A stretch of DNA of 64,000 nucleotides from Pseudocercospora fijiensis CIRAD86 (GCF_000340215.1 NW_006921532.1:9019172-9083171); one strand, 5' to 3'; positions 1 to 12,147 are shown, numbered from the stretch's first letter. Made by a program: numbers and translations. The notes: generated by a model not told the origin, from the sequence alone.

Positions 1-1865
1 TAGTGTAATATAAAGTAAATAGTTTAACTTGTTTGCCTATATAGTAGAAGACCCTATATATATATATAGCTAAAAAGATCTTTTTATTTTTTTAGATTTA
101 TACTTATTAATAATACTCTATAGCTATTATATTTTATGTTATTACAATATCGCTCTCTCTCTAAATTTTCTCGTTATATATATATTAATAGAGATATTAT
201 CTCTAATATAATTATTATAGTTAAAGCTTAGTTTTATCCTACTTTATTATCCCTTTACGTATTATTGTATATAAGACACTACATAGGTATGCACATATCT
301 CACGCTATAGATATGCGTTTGTTCTTCCGTTTTAGTAATAAAGGCTTAGTATTATTTTATATTAGTATAAGATTATTACGCTAGTGTAATATAAAGTAAA
401 TAGTTTAACTTGTTTACCTATATAGTAGAAGACCCTATATATATATAGCTAAAAAGATCTTTTTATTTTTTTAGATCTATACTTATTAATAATACTCTAT
501 AGCTATTATATTTTATGTTATTATAATATCGCTCTCTCTCTAAATTTTCTCGTTATATATATATTAATAGAAATATTATCTCTAATATAACTATTATAGT
601 TAAAGCTTAGTTTTATCCGACTTTATTATCCTATTACGTATTATTCTATATAAGACACTACATAGGTATGCACATATCTCACGCTATAGATATGCGTCTG
701 TTCTTCCGTTTTAGTAATAAAGGCTTAGTATTATTTTATATTAGTATAAGATTATTACGCTAGTGTAATATAAAGTAAATAGTTTAACTTGTTTGCCTAT
801 ATAGTAGAAGACCCTATATATATATAGCTAAAAAGATCTTTTTATTTTTTTAGATCTATACTTATTAATAATACTCTATAGCTATTATATTTTATATTAT
901 TACAATATCGCTCTCTCTCTAAATTTTCTCGTTATATATATATTAATAGAAATATTATCTCTAATATAACTATTATAGTTAAAGCTTAGTTTTATCCGAC
1001 TTTATTATCCTGTTACGTGTTGTTCTGTGTAAGACACTACATAGGTATGCACATATCTCACGCTATAGATATGCGTCCGTTCTTCCGTTTTAGTAATAAA
1101 GGCTTAGTATTATTTTATATTAGTATAAGATTATTACGCTAGTGTAATATAAAGTAAATAGTTTAACTTGTTTGCCTATATAGTAGAAGACCCTATATAT
1201 ATATAGCTAAAAAGATCTTTTTATTTTTTTAGATCTATACTTATTAATAATACTCTATAGCTATTATATTTTTTCTATTATATTTTATGTTATTACGATA
1301 TCGCTCTCTCTCTAAATTTTCTCGTTATATATATATTAATAGAGATATTATCTCTAATATAATTATTATAGTTAAAGCTTAGTTTTGTCCTACTTTATTA
1401 TCCCTTTACGTATTATTCTATATAAGACACTACATAGGTATGCACATATCTCACGCTCTAGATATGCGTCTGTTCTTCCGTTTTAGTAATAAAGGCTTAG
1501 TATTATTTTATATTAGTATAAGATTATTACGCTAGTGTAATATAAAGTAAATAGTTTAACTTGTTTGCCTATATAGTAGAAGGCCCTATATATATATAGC
1601 TAAAAAGATCTTTTTATTTTTTTAGATCTATACTTATTAATAATACTCTATAGCTATTACATTTTACGTTATTACGATATCGCTCTCTCTCTAAATTTTC
1701 TCGTTATATATTAATACAAATATTACTTATCTCTACTACTATTATTCTAGTTACTACCTCTATTCTGTATACGGCTGCGTATAGGTATGCGCATACCTTA
1801 CGCTTTAGGCATGCGCCTGCATTTCCTTTTAGTAATAAAGGCTTAATATTATTTCAATATTAGGG
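1..1865. repeat. Tandem satellite, ~380-bp unit, 4 full copies plus a diverged partial copy
   Basis: Units begin at 1, 382, 761, 1140 and 1533 with the same start (tagtgtaatataaagtaaat), so the periods are 381, 379, 379 and 393 bp. The fourth unit is longer because a short TTTTCTATTATA-type stretch is duplicated near 1270. The fifth copy is recognisable to about 1720, then diverges, but its tail (AGGTATGCGCATA, then TTTTAGTAATAAAGGCTTA) still matches the unit end near 1860. The sequence is AT-rich with no coding potential. Copies 1 and 4 share one set of variants and copies 2 and 3 another. It may be a satellite or a subtelomere-like repeat; no telomeric motif is present. Confidence 0.9.
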
Positions 1866-2190
1866 TAATTTTAGCCTAGTTTATCTACCCTTTGAACATA
1901 CCTATGCGCTCACGATAAGGCTCTCCCTCGAGTTATGCCTATATATATATGCTCGACTATGTCTATATACGTGATATATGCCAAAAAGATGTTAATACAA
2001 CCTATATATATAGCTATCTCCGACCCTCTCTTAACTAGCGAGCTATCTCGTCGTATACCCGTAGCTGCGCCCGTAGATACTCCGCCTATAAACTAGCGAT
2101 CTCTGCTAGTATTGGCGGATATATTAAGGTAGGTTATATAACCGGAGGCATTAAGGAAGGCATTGTCGCGGCCATTGGTATAGCTATTAG
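1866..2190. other. Unassigned AT-rich, RIP-like stretch
   Basis: No gene is seen. The stretch joins the satellite to the minisatellite and is rich in TATATA and poor in CpA/TpG, like the rest of the left flank. Confidence 0.6.
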
Positions 2191-2447
2191 GGGCTACATT
2201 AGCTGTCCTATCGGTGGCTACATTAGCTGTCCTATCGGTAGCTGCATTAGCTGTCCTATTAGGGGCTGCATTAGCTGTCCTATCGGTAGCTGCATTAGCT
2301 GTCCTATCGGTAGCTGCATTAGCTGTCCTATCGGTAGCTGCATTAGCTGTCCTATCGGTAGCTGTATTAGCTGTCCTATCGGTAGCTGCATTAGCTGTCC
2401 TATTAGTAGCTGTATTAGCGGCATTGTTAGTAGCTGTATTAGCTGTC
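2191..2447. repeat. 24-bp minisatellite, about 10.7 copies
   Basis: The unit ggctgcattagctgtcctat plus cggt repeats head to tail with few changes (GGCTAC/AGCTGC/AGCTGT at the start, CGGT/TAGG/TAGT at the end). Because 24 is a multiple of three, both strands keep long open frames coding for 8-residue repeats. These frames have no other gene-like feature and are taken as a by-product of the period. The array lies inside RIP-affected sequence. Confidence 0.9.
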
Positions 2448-5400
2448 TAATTATCGGCTAGTTATAGCTAGGGACAATTCGGGTTTGATCTTAAAGTTGA
2501 ATCCCGTCTCGAGACATATCTATAGGCGTACCTATAGGCGTTCTAATGCGGCTAGGTCCTAATATAGCGGTGTTAGTAACTAATCTCTAGTTTCCCCTTT
2601 CTCTAGGCGTAGGAACGCGTAAAGGTAGAGGCATACTTTCCGTACTCGCTCGCTTTCGTCGCCGGCTAGTAACCTCTAGTTTAGGATCCCGGATAGGGAT
2701 TATATATAGGCGAATCCCGGGTAGTAGGCTTAGGCGTTATAACGGTCGTAGGGCGGGCGTAGGGCTTAGACTTCCGGTTAGGCGTTATAACGGTCGTAGA
2801 TATAGCGGTAGGCTAGGCTCGATATCCCGTAATTGTAAACGTGTTTCCTATTCTAGGAGGGTCCTCCGGGTAGGAATTGTTCCAACCTAAGCTTTAGCGG
2901 CGCGATGCGCATTATTAACCCTAGTAGTACGCTTATCCTTACTGTTACTCCTATACTTATAGAGATTGCTAGAGGCCTGCTCTTAGTACGCTAGCCTTAC
3001 AGCCTTTTCCTGTTTATATCTAGTCTTCTTTACAACTACGGCTATTAGTACGGGCATAAATCTGCTAATAGGTAGCTCTTACCTTGCTTCTATAGTGCCC
3101 TCTCGTGTCTAGACTAGATAGAGACATTTACTAACGTATGCTTTACGCGGTAGTCGGTCTAACCCTAGAACTAATCGACATCGCGTATATCTATAGTCGT
3201 AGCTCTAGAAATACCTATTATTAAAGGTAGGTCGGTTCCGAATGAGTATAACTTATATCCTGTCTGTTCGTTAGCATTTATATCCGCCCGTTTGCTTCTA
3301 TATATGTCCTTGTTTATAAGCGTATACTCGGGGTTAAGCGCGGCTGCAATAATATCGTTTTTCTTGTTCGTCGCCTAGTTACGGAGATCTTTATTCCAAG
3401 ACCCTATATATATTAGCGAATGTCTATAGCTATATATATAGACGTACGTTAGAGGATGCCGATAATCGTATAGTACTCCTACCTACTCGGAGCGTCGATA
3501 AGGGATAGTATATCTTCTCGCTCTTTTATAGTAACCCTACTACGCTATTTGCTTATAACCTTATCTACGTTCCTAATAAAGTGTATACGATAGAGTATAA
3601 GTATATACTGTAGGTAATACTCCGCCGTATAGAGGGGGTCGATTTCGTGTAGATAGAGACTAAGGCCTATAGGTTAGTATAGGTACGGGCATAGGCTAGG
3701 GTATAGATACTAGTATATTAGCACCCGAGCTAATCGACTGCGATATAGTGCTACCCGTCCGTATCCCCGTAGATATATACCTACCTACATCTGCCTACAC
3801 CTACGACAGCCGCTAAGGTCGTAAATAGGCGCTTCTATACGAGATAATATATCCGATTAGTATTCTTCTCGTTGTAGATAACCCGAGCTAAGGTGAAGAC
3901 TATCTTGTTAGCAGGTATATAGCTATAGGTTAGCCTATATATACGCTTTCTATTCTAACCTAACTCAACCGCAAAGATAACCTCGTTTATATTAGATCCT
4001 GCGATACGTTTATAGGACATATCGACGTCGAATAACTAGAGAGACGTAAAGATCTCTACTTGTTCCCTATAAAAGCATACTACTGTCTATATACCTGTAG
4101 GGGAGATATATACGTCTTAGATATATTGCTACTAAATTAGCGTATATTAGCATCTATAGCTATAGATAAGGACGTATAGTCTTCGGGTTGAGTTTCTGCT
4201 ATTTGTATGCCTATTCTACTACGTTAATATCGCGAAGGTAACTATACTCCGTATACTTGAGCTTTACTATTATCGCGGTTAAGCGCGAAGTATTATTCAA
4301 AGCAATATAGAGCTTAGTAAGTAATAGTACCCCTTTTTTATTAAGGAACTGCTACAATATCGGATAGACCTAGAATCGGGCTAAGGACTACGTAAGCGGA
4401 AGTCTATAGGTATAGCTATATATATACCCGTTGTTAGGTCCGGCGAAATGCACTTCTTAATTAATTCCTTTAGCTCTTCCTCGATAAGAGTAGGGACTTT
4501 CGTCGGAGGGGGTAGTATATACGTATATTTGCCCCGAGATACGATTATTATATAGGGCGTCCTTATAGGATCGCGCGGGACGATAAAATCGAACTTAACC
4601 TTACACTCTTACGTAACGAGCTTGCCCTACCCTTATAAGTGATCGACTTCTACGCGGTGTTAGCTAATCTATACCTATAGGTCTAGACGTACCTACGGCA
4701 TATCGTATGAACTACCTTTGTCGGCTTAACAACCGTACAAACGTTAGTCGGACCTACTAGTGGATTTTAGAAGAAGTCCTTAAGTATATCGATTGACTAT
4801 TTCCCTTCTTTTAGAATAACTTAGCGGAAGCATAATAGTCGTAGGTATGCATAGTAGTTAGTATATACGAGTAAGTACTAGTAATAACTAGCCAGCGTCT
4901 ATACAGTTAGCTATAGATATGCCTATATATATAACTAATTACTTATAGGCGTCTCTGCCTCCTCGTACGTTAAACTACAATCTTCGCGTTAATCGTCGTA
5001 GGCTTTTCTCGACCGGAATCTTACTTGTGCTACATGCTAAAGCCTATGCCCGTAGGTTAGTACTCGGTAAACTATCCAACTACGGATATATATACGTATA
5101 TAAGTTCTCTACCCGGTATTGCGTCTCTTCTCCTTTTAGTACGAATATCCTTACGAGCGGAGGTATAGAATTAACCCTCTAGTTTAGGTACTCGTCCGTA
5201 AGGCGATAGTGCGTAGCGCCCTCCCGGAGATATAAGTAAGTATATTAACATATCTTAACACCGCTACAATTCTTCCGTACCCGAATATAGGATACGCTAT
5301 TAAAGTACGACGCTTTAGTTTCCTTTAGGGAATAGGGCTGCCTTGCCCTATATTACATCTAATATATATTAGCATATATATAACAATATACACGCCTATA

Positions 5401-6050
5401 TATACTCTATATTTAAGAACGGCCGGAATCTTTATAACGTTCTCTAGGATAAGATCGGTATAGTTATAGTAATCCGCAAGTAGAACGACATATATATAGC
5501 TATAGTTATAACTACTTAGGTATTCTAGTATCGTAGCAATATGTTCGATATACTTAATAGAAAGCGGGGTATATATAGCATTTGTAATAAGGGTAGGCCC
5601 GGGTCGAGGAAGTAGCTAAGTTTTATTAGAAAGTATAGGCATACTATTAGCTATAGCTAAGCCTATAATATTGCTTTCTAGCTACTTGTCTTCTATAGCC
5701 TCTAAGGCGATGCGATCTTCTTCCGTAAGCATTCCTAACGTAAAGACATTAGAGGCCTATATCTCGGTAAGCTAAAGGGTATATATATCTATATACTTAT
5801 ATATACGCGCTCGTTAATAGACTCGGTATGCGAGATGAGCTTATTAGAATATTTATATTCATAATCTTCCTATATATAGGGAAGAAAGGTTAATAGAGTC
5901 TCTATAGCTTTAGTCGGTACTTTAGATAGTAGTTTTGTTCGGTACTCGTAATCTATATAGTCTAAGAAGCGGGCATTCGTATAGTAGAAGGAAAGGGAAG
6001 GGAAAGAATTAGTCGATTAGTAGGAAAGTAGATACGTAGGCGCTAATTTG
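2448..6050. mobile_element. RIP-degraded transposable element relic(s), left flank
   Basis: The block is nearly free of CpA/TpG, keeps CpG, and has TAG/TAA in all frames. The only recognisable coding content is the transposase-like relic near 3.3-4.1 kb on the minus strand. A second minus-strand open-like stretch at about 5.3-5.8 kb reads for some 60 codons between amber codons but matches nothing I recognise. Terminal repeats were not found, so the number of elements is unknown. Ordinary sequence returns sharply at about 6,050. Confidence 0.6.
3330..4130 (-). pseudogene. MULE-like transposase-family relic (degraded)
   Basis: Reading the minus strand and ignoring amber stops gives LFDVDMSYKRIAGSNINEV near 4,035-3,980, then VFTLARVIYNEKNT near 3,900-3,860. 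After at least one frame change comes LYLHEIDPLYTAEYYLQY and ILILYRIHFIRNVDKVI near 3,655-3,560. This order (a D-containing MSYKR segment, an AR segment, then an EIDP...HF.RN segment) recalls a large family of fungal proteins with a MULE-type DDE transposase core. The family match is from memory and the frame is broken several times. It could also be a captured host-like gene that expanded with the repeats. Confidence 0.4.
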
Positions 6051-6273
6051 CGGCTAACCATATGCACGGTTACGCATAGACTCGGCTATACGGACGTTGG
6101 TCAACTCCGCTTTTAGCGTGGTCAACCGCAGATTTCTCTGACGTGGAGTGTGTCCCTATTTCCTGTCCATTTGATTAAAGGTGTCACATACACCTTCCAC
6201 ACACCCTGCACTTGACCAACGATAGCCTCTTCTACCCAGTGGCTGCTACGATCGCGGGCAGCATCTCTCCACA

Positions 6274-7310
6274 ATGGTAATGAAGCATTGCATCATTGTC
6301 AATGCAGAGCCAGATAGCTAACAGACAGCTATATAGACGACCGTCATCTCCAACTCCGGTCATGATGATGTGATTGTACGCATCATACGTTCCACCTGAG
6401 CTCTAGCAAGATTAGCTGACAAGTACGCAAACAGCACGATGCGGTCCTTGACTACTACGGGCGACGACTCGCAACCTGCTCTTCCGACAAGACCATCAAG
6501 ATCTTCGAGATAGAGGGCGAGCAACACAGATTGACGGAGACTCTGAAAGGACACGAGGGCGCAGTATGGGGAGTTGCATGGGCGCATCCAAAGTACGGCA
6601 CCATACTCGCCTCGTGCTCTTACGATGGGCGCATTTTGATCTGGCGGGAGCAAAACAACCAATGGCAGCGCATATATGAGTTCACCCACCACACTGCATC
6701 AGTCAACCTCGTGGCTTGGTCGCCACCTGAGACGGGCTGCCATCTTGCAGCTGCGAGCAGCGATGGAAACGTCAGCGTCCTAACCTTTGAGAACAATAAC
6801 TTCAGTCACGCCATCTTTCAGGCTCACGGTCTGGGCGTCAACTCGGTCTCGTGGAGTCCTGCCATCCTGCCAGGTCAATTGACCAGCGCACAAACTGGGC
6901 CACAAACGGCAGGACCTCAGCGCAGATTCGTCACGGGCGGTTCAGACAACCTAGTCAAGATCTGGCAGTACAACCCGAACACTCAGATTTACGATAACAT
7001 CACGACTCTGACAGGGCACGCGGACTGGGTCAGAGATGTCGCTTGGTCGCCCACGCCGCTTTCGAAAACATACATCGCGAGCGCGTCACAGGATCACACG
7101 GTGCGCATATGGACTTTGCCCGCCGGCGCCGACATTGCGGATGCTAGCGCTTGGAAGAGTGAAGAGCTGAACCTGGATGTTGTGGTATGGCGTGCTAGCT
7201 GGAGCATGGCAGGCAATGTGCTGGCCGTGTCTTGTGGAGATAACAGGGTCAGCTTGTGGAAGGAAAAGCTCAAGGGTGGATGGGAAGTTGTGAAGACGAT
7301 GGAAGAGTAA
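6274..7310 (+). CDS. SEC13: Sec13, WD40 subunit of the COPII coat and nuclear pore
   Basis: Three exons: 6274-6276, 6337-6375 and 6435-7310. They encode 305 residues, close to the 297 of yeast Sec13. Sec13 pairs with Sec31 in the outer COPII cage for ER export and with Nup145C/Nup96 in the nuclear pore; it is also in the SEA/GATOR2 complex. The N-terminal part reads SGHDDVI then [18 protein letters not shown] across intron 2, followed by WD repeats ([105 protein letters not shown]). The first exon is proposed to be the ATG alone: intron 1 starts GTAATG directly after it and has GCTAACA before its AG. The frame upstream of the [11 protein letters not shown] segment otherwise meets a stop. Confidence 0.95.
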
Positions 7311-8024
7311 CATCTTTCACAAATGAATCGAGGAGAGAAAAGGAGAGGTGGACATGACAATGGAATGCTTTGCGTAATGCTACACTGCTAGAGCGAGGCG
7401 TTCGGCAACTGGGGAGCAGCAAAAGGGCAGGCTTGGCTACGAAGCATCGAGTACGGACAGTAGAGGAAGCGGAGGCTGAGTGGGAAAGAGCTTCCGTATG
7501 CGGAGTGCGGACCACGCGTCGAACACGAATGAACGCATAAGATACACACGAAACGTCACGAACTGAATCTGCGAATGCCATATTGCCTGGGGCGTAAGAG
7601 CACGGCCATAAGGCGCCACGACACTTGTGACAGGTGCTCAAGCCACTTCCACGCAAAGCGCTCCTTCCACGCAATGGCCGCCGCTTGACTTTCCTTGCAT
7701 GGTAGGTCATGAAGGACCGCTCTTCGCTCTTTCCGTGAGAGCCAACTTTTGCTGCGTAGTACGGAAGTCAATCGCGGATTAAGCTTTTTCCCTGCCCATA
7801 AGCAAGCCTGACTCTTGATTCGGGGGCTTGAAACAGAAACAACTTCTTGGATCAACCTAGCACCCTCCCGCAGGATATCCTAGGCGCATTCTCGAACAAG
7901 TGTGGAAACATCTGTCATCATCGCGCCACCAACGTCTGTTCCCTAATCGCGGCCAACGAAAGTTGCCCCAACGCCCACGCACACCATCGATACACCCTGC
8001 CTCAGATCCGTCATCCCGCCACTG
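7311..8024. other. Intergenic region between SEC13 and the next gene
   Basis: It holds the SEC13 3' end and the presumed promoter of the next gene. Small open frames on the minus strand (up to about 146 codons) overlap one another in several frames and look like chance. No RNA gene was recognised. Confidence 0.5.
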
Positions 8025-8774
8025 ATGGCTGTAGTTAGAAAGACCCTAGACACCAATATAAATGACTGCGCTCCCTCCACCACTTACTCGTGCCCGACCA
8101 ACCCACACAGGCACCGACTTTCTAGACCTGCACAGCAGAAGTCTAGCACCAACACCGGCGACATGATGAGGTGTTCAATGATCTATCCCAACGTGATTGC
8201 CGGAGCTCCAACCACCCTGCCACAGTCTCCAGAGAGACATCGTCCACGTCACAGGAGGTACCGCTCCGAGCAGCTGCCAGATATCAGCGAGCTGAGCATT
8301 GGCGAGAGCTCTCGATCTTCTCGCTCCCGTTCGACCCACCCCCGGTCCAAGTCTTCGCACAGAGGCCGCTCGCCTCTCCCATCACCAAACAAGAGCGTCC
8401 GCTTCTTCGACGAGTCTCCGCCGCCTAGGCACCGTCGGAGCAACGTTCCAGACAGGCCCAAAGCATACGTTAAGGACGCGCCGCCCATTGCCATCAATGA
8501 GTCGGCGAAAGACACGTCCCGGAGACTTTACAACCAAGCATATGAACGTGGTTACTTGACTCCGCCTACTACGCCCATCTTTGAGCGGTCTCGGCCTAGC
8601 TACAAGCGATCCGCATCTAGCAGGGACATCTTGACGACCGTGGCTGAGATGGGAACAGTCGTACCTCCGCCAACTTCTGGATACTATGAGAGACCGAGAC
8701 ATGGCCGGACTTCATCTGGTCGCTCGGAGCGCAGCAGCCATGGAGGCCACTCGCGAAAGCACTCGAGCTCTTAG
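8025..8774 (+). CDS. Hypothetical Ser/Arg/Pro-rich disordered protein; frame continues past an amber codon
   Basis: 249 codons to a TAG at 8772-8774. The protein is basic and low-complexity: Arg/Ser-rich near residues 100-130 (SSRSSRSRSTHPRSK), then SPNKSVRFFDESPPPRHRR, a more ordered piece around SAKDTSRRLYNQAYERGYLTP, and a Ser/Arg/His tail. After the TAG the same frame stays open for 63 codons to a TGA at 8964-8966, reading ERLRRLERQHRRPDRRHSEL and later MQHGFVLGYLLEGEKQRRLR. This looks like a genuine amphipathic C-terminus, so the TAG may be a nonsense change from CAG, a readthrough site or a base error. The start is uncertain; ATGs at 8164 or 8179 are alternatives. No known family is recognised, and an RS-type nuclear protein is only a guess. 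Confidence 0.6.
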   Translation: MAVVRKTLDTNINDCAPSTTYSCPTNPHRHRLSRPAQQKSSTNTGDMMRCSMIYPNVIAGAPTTLPQSPERHRPRHRRYRSEQLPDISELSIGESSRSSRSRSTHPRSKSSHRGRSPLPSPNKSVRFFDESPPPRHRRSNVPDRPKAYVKDAPPIAINESAKDTSRRLYNQAYERGYLTPPTTPIFERSRPSYKRSASSRDILTTVAEMGTVVPPPTSGYYERPRHGRTSSGRSERSSHGGHSRKHSSS

Positions 8775-8966
8775 GAACGCCTTCGAAGGCTTGAGCGTCA
8801 GCACAGGCGACCTGATCGCCGTCACTCAGAGCTTGAAAGCATGAATACCGCCATGCAACATGGATTTGTACTCGGATATCTGCTTGAAGGAGAGAAGCAA
8901 CGAAGACTCCGCCGTCAAGAAGAACGAAAGGTCTCGTCTGGATCGGCTTGGGACTACCTGCCTTGA

Positions 8967-10671
8967 TTACTTTTGCAATGCTTTGACGACTTTACTTTGG
9001 CACAGCTTTCATGACGCGCAACTACTGGATTTCTGGCGTTCTTGGGTGGATTTTGTAAAAAAAGTTTGGGCAACCACTGGGACATCAAATTGGCATTGTA
9101 TTGGCTTTGGGGACCGAGATACCCACGGACAGCTTCACTGAGCACCAATCGGAGATTACTTGCTGAGACATGAGCAACGTCTATACGCGTAAGATCGGTA
9201 ATATGGTAATTGGTAATAGCCTTGCTGGGTTAAAGGCGACAGCTTGGAATTGTAACGAGTATGTAATCGACGAGTACATAGTGGGACAACCTGTAATTCT
9301 TTCGCTTCGGACAAAGATCTCATCATCTGTGTACTTGGCTCACTTCTTTCGTTCTGGGTGTTTTTGCCAACGAGGCCGCGGTCGATAGCTGAACAGATCA
9401 TCGATGTTCCAGACCTCGCTGTCATGACCAGCTATTCAGTCCTTGCGGTCCACTCCCATGTGGTGTCGACTCACCCTGTGGCTACATCCAGAGACATTCT
9501 TGAGGCACGCGAGGTTTCGCTTTGCGCGATGATGGCGACAATGGCAAAGGGGATCTCCCACCGTCCATACGTGTTGATGTACGACCCTTCGAAGGTCTCC
9601 GCCGTGAGACTCTTTGACAAGCGCGCGCTCCAGTATCTCGCGACGTCAGCAGTCGTCGAAACGCGGAAAGTCTCGTGTGACGAAGCGGTGGTATCACTTC
9701 CTATAAGGCAACGACCTCAACGGAACAGGGTTGGAATAATGCATACATAACTTGGCATCCACCAGGGCCTTTGTGGTGGTCATGGCTTTCATCGGCGTAT
9801 TCTTACCAGAAACGGCATAAGAATCCAGTTGCTACTAGCTAGATTTTTTCTTGTCGTAGGCATCATTGGTAATAAGGCGGACTAGGCATATACATTTCAC
9901 AGACAGCTGCACATGGCCTTCGAGCTTGATGTGCAATCAGCCAAGGATTGCGAGTTGGAAAAAAAATCTTTGTCTCCAAGGAAAAAGGTGATCCCGAGAA
10001 CGTGATCAAGTGATTCGATAGAGGAATACCAGGGATCTGGTATGAACCGGGGTAGCACGGAAAAGTAGGTCATATGTTGAAACAATGGTGTGGCAGCAAG
10101 CGAGAGTCGTGGATGCAGGTGTGTTGATCTCTTGGGGAGTACTTGGTCGCATTGAGAAATATCATGTGGTTCGAGTCTCATGAACTGCCAGCTTCCTATA
10201 AGAGGGGGCTCTTTTATCGATGCAAGGGTTTTCCGATATTGCGGGATGGGACGTCGTGGTTCTTCGCTGTCAAGGTCTGCATCCTAGGTTCTATGACGCT
10301 TGAAAATATTGTGTCAGTGGCGATCTCGGCATCCGGCGTACACGCGATGAGGACTCGTGATGTGAACGAATCCGAGCATCCTCTCCAGATTGAAGCGGTG
10401 TATTGCGAGATAATTGTCGCACGATCATTGCGTTGTTTTCCGGGGGATTGGTGCAGTGGCTAATCAGAAGATTCTCATCAGCAGTCTTTGAAGCCTTGAA
10501 AGTACTAATGAAGATTATTAGCGGACGAGTGATAATCTACAATCATAAGGAGTCTTCACCTTTTTGCGAAAATCGTTCAAGTCATCCGCTGTTCCCGCGT
10601 TGTTCCCAGGGTCTTCTTGCAGCTGTACACGACGTAGTCGATATGCAGAAAGCGACACTGCATCAACCTCA
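8967..10671. other. Gene-free stretch between the RS-rich gene and TRM11
   Basis: No convincing gene. Open frames at 9358-9750 (+) and 10403-11008 (+) lack recognisable domains, and the second runs antisense into TRM11. The base composition is that of the island, not of the RIP flanks. It includes the TRM11 3' end. Confidence 0.5.
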
Positions 10672-12147
10672 CTATCCTTTCGTCTTCGGTACGACAACAG
10701 CCTTCTCGACCCTGAACGAATTAGCATCAGACAAGGCCCAAGAGCAGGGCTTGATCTCACATTTGTTGAAGTCTTGCCTGCAGTGGCTCACCAATTCGAG
10801 ACACGGATGCTCGGGAACTGCATATTCTTTCTCGGTGGGTCTCTCATCAGATATTGCAGCTGCATCTGGGTCGATCTCATCCTCGACGGCTCCGGCAACT
10901 GGCATCCACATACATAGTCGGCCATTGTCAACCAAAGTAGTCGTACTGAAGTCGAGAACGTCATCAATCATGCGGAGGAAGCTGTACGGTTTCTTCGGTG
11001 GAATGTAGTTACTCTTTAGATGCGCGAGAGTGCCGTCCTTTAGCAACACCTCTGCTTGGAGTGACGCTTTGTTGCTCCCAAGTACTCTAAGACCTTCTCT
11101 GACACCGTAAGGCGGATCACATACGATTGAATCCAGGTATCGATAGGCGCGTAAGGGTGTATTTGTTAGATCCGCAGCAAAGCCATCCAGATAAAAGCCG
11201 GTCGTGCCATACTGCACAAAATTTGCCATGACACTGCGATCCTTTTTGCCTCGGATGCTGCGGCCATCCATATCTGAGCCAAAGACTGTTGAACCAAAAT
11301 GGGCACAGGCCAAAGGAAACGAACCAGTTCCCATGAAAGGATCGTAGGCGAGTCGTCCAGGCGCAGCCAATGCCAGATTGGCAGTGATGAGAGACAGCTC
11401 CGCATCCATCGATGTGGTGTGGATGTACTTGCGTTTCTTCAGATTATATTTGGCGATTGCTTTACGACCACTTTCAGCCATGAGTCTGCCAAAGTAAAGT
11501 TGCCTGGGCACTTTCGTATGAAGATCATAGTCCTCGAAGATGGTGAAATGATGATCAGGATCGGTCATCACGATTGGCCCTTCCATACCCATGTAGTGGA
11601 AAGACTCCATGATCGTTCGCTGTTCGCTGGACGAACGGCTTCCATGACAGCAATCGACCTCGAAACGGAATGAAGGCGTTCGATATTCCTCCCAAAGGTG
11701 CTCGGTGCGATGGCGAATATCTGCATGCAACTCATCGTAGGTCTTGCCCGCTCCCCAAAGCTCATGTATGCCGAATGTCAGAACCGAGCGAGAGATCAAA
11801 GCTTTGCAGGCCTCGATACAATCTACTTGTCCGGCAAAGCGAACAATGGCGAAAGGAGACTGAGACCTGTTAGCTTGGCAGGAAGACAGGAGAGGCAGGC
11901 GAAGGGCAAGTCAAGGGAGAGACGTACGTAGTATAAACCCTCCTGGATGAATGTATGAAAGCCGACTGAGGTATACTTACGAACGGCGCGATGTCTTTTT
12001 GCCCTTCGCCTGACCTTACTGCATACTACCTACGTTGTCAGAGTAAATGAGCCATGTGATGGTGAGGCCGTTCAACTCGGCAAGTGCATTGATTTCAGCC
12101 CTTCTGAAGGTCTCGTGCGTCTGAATGAAGCGAATGAGATACTCCAT
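10672..12147 (-). CDS. TRM11: Trm11, catalytic subunit of the tRNA m2G10 methyltransferase
   Basis: Exon 1 is 12147-12034 (38 codons, MEYLIRFIQTHETFRRAEIN onward). The final exon is 11859-10672. The total is 433 residues, the same size as yeast Trm11. The enzyme transfers a methyl group from S-adenosylmethionine to N2 of guanine 10 in tRNA and needs the small partner Trm112. The N-terminal THUMP-like region includes ISRSVLTFGIHELWG. The Rossmann methyltransferase core has the SAM-binding segment DPFMGTGSFPLA (about residues 211-222), FGSDMDGR, and the catalytic DPPYG motif (about 286-290). The 175-bp intron (donor GTAGGT, branch GCTAACA, acceptor CTCAG) is long for this genome, so a small extra exon inside it is possible. 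It starts 246 bp from RPL22 and is transcribed away from it. Confidence 0.93.

Noticed and set aside
2214..2450. Open frames of 68-78 codons on both strands with 8-residue repeats
   Set aside because: They arise because the 24-bp minisatellite period is a multiple of three; no start context, domain or flanking gene structure supports a protein.
9358..9750. 130-codon plus-strand frame
   Set aside because: No recognisable family, an overlapping antisense frame, and no splice or start signals worth reporting.
10403..11008. 201-codon plus-strand frame
   Set aside because: Its second half is antisense to TRM11, a much stronger gene, and it shows no domain.
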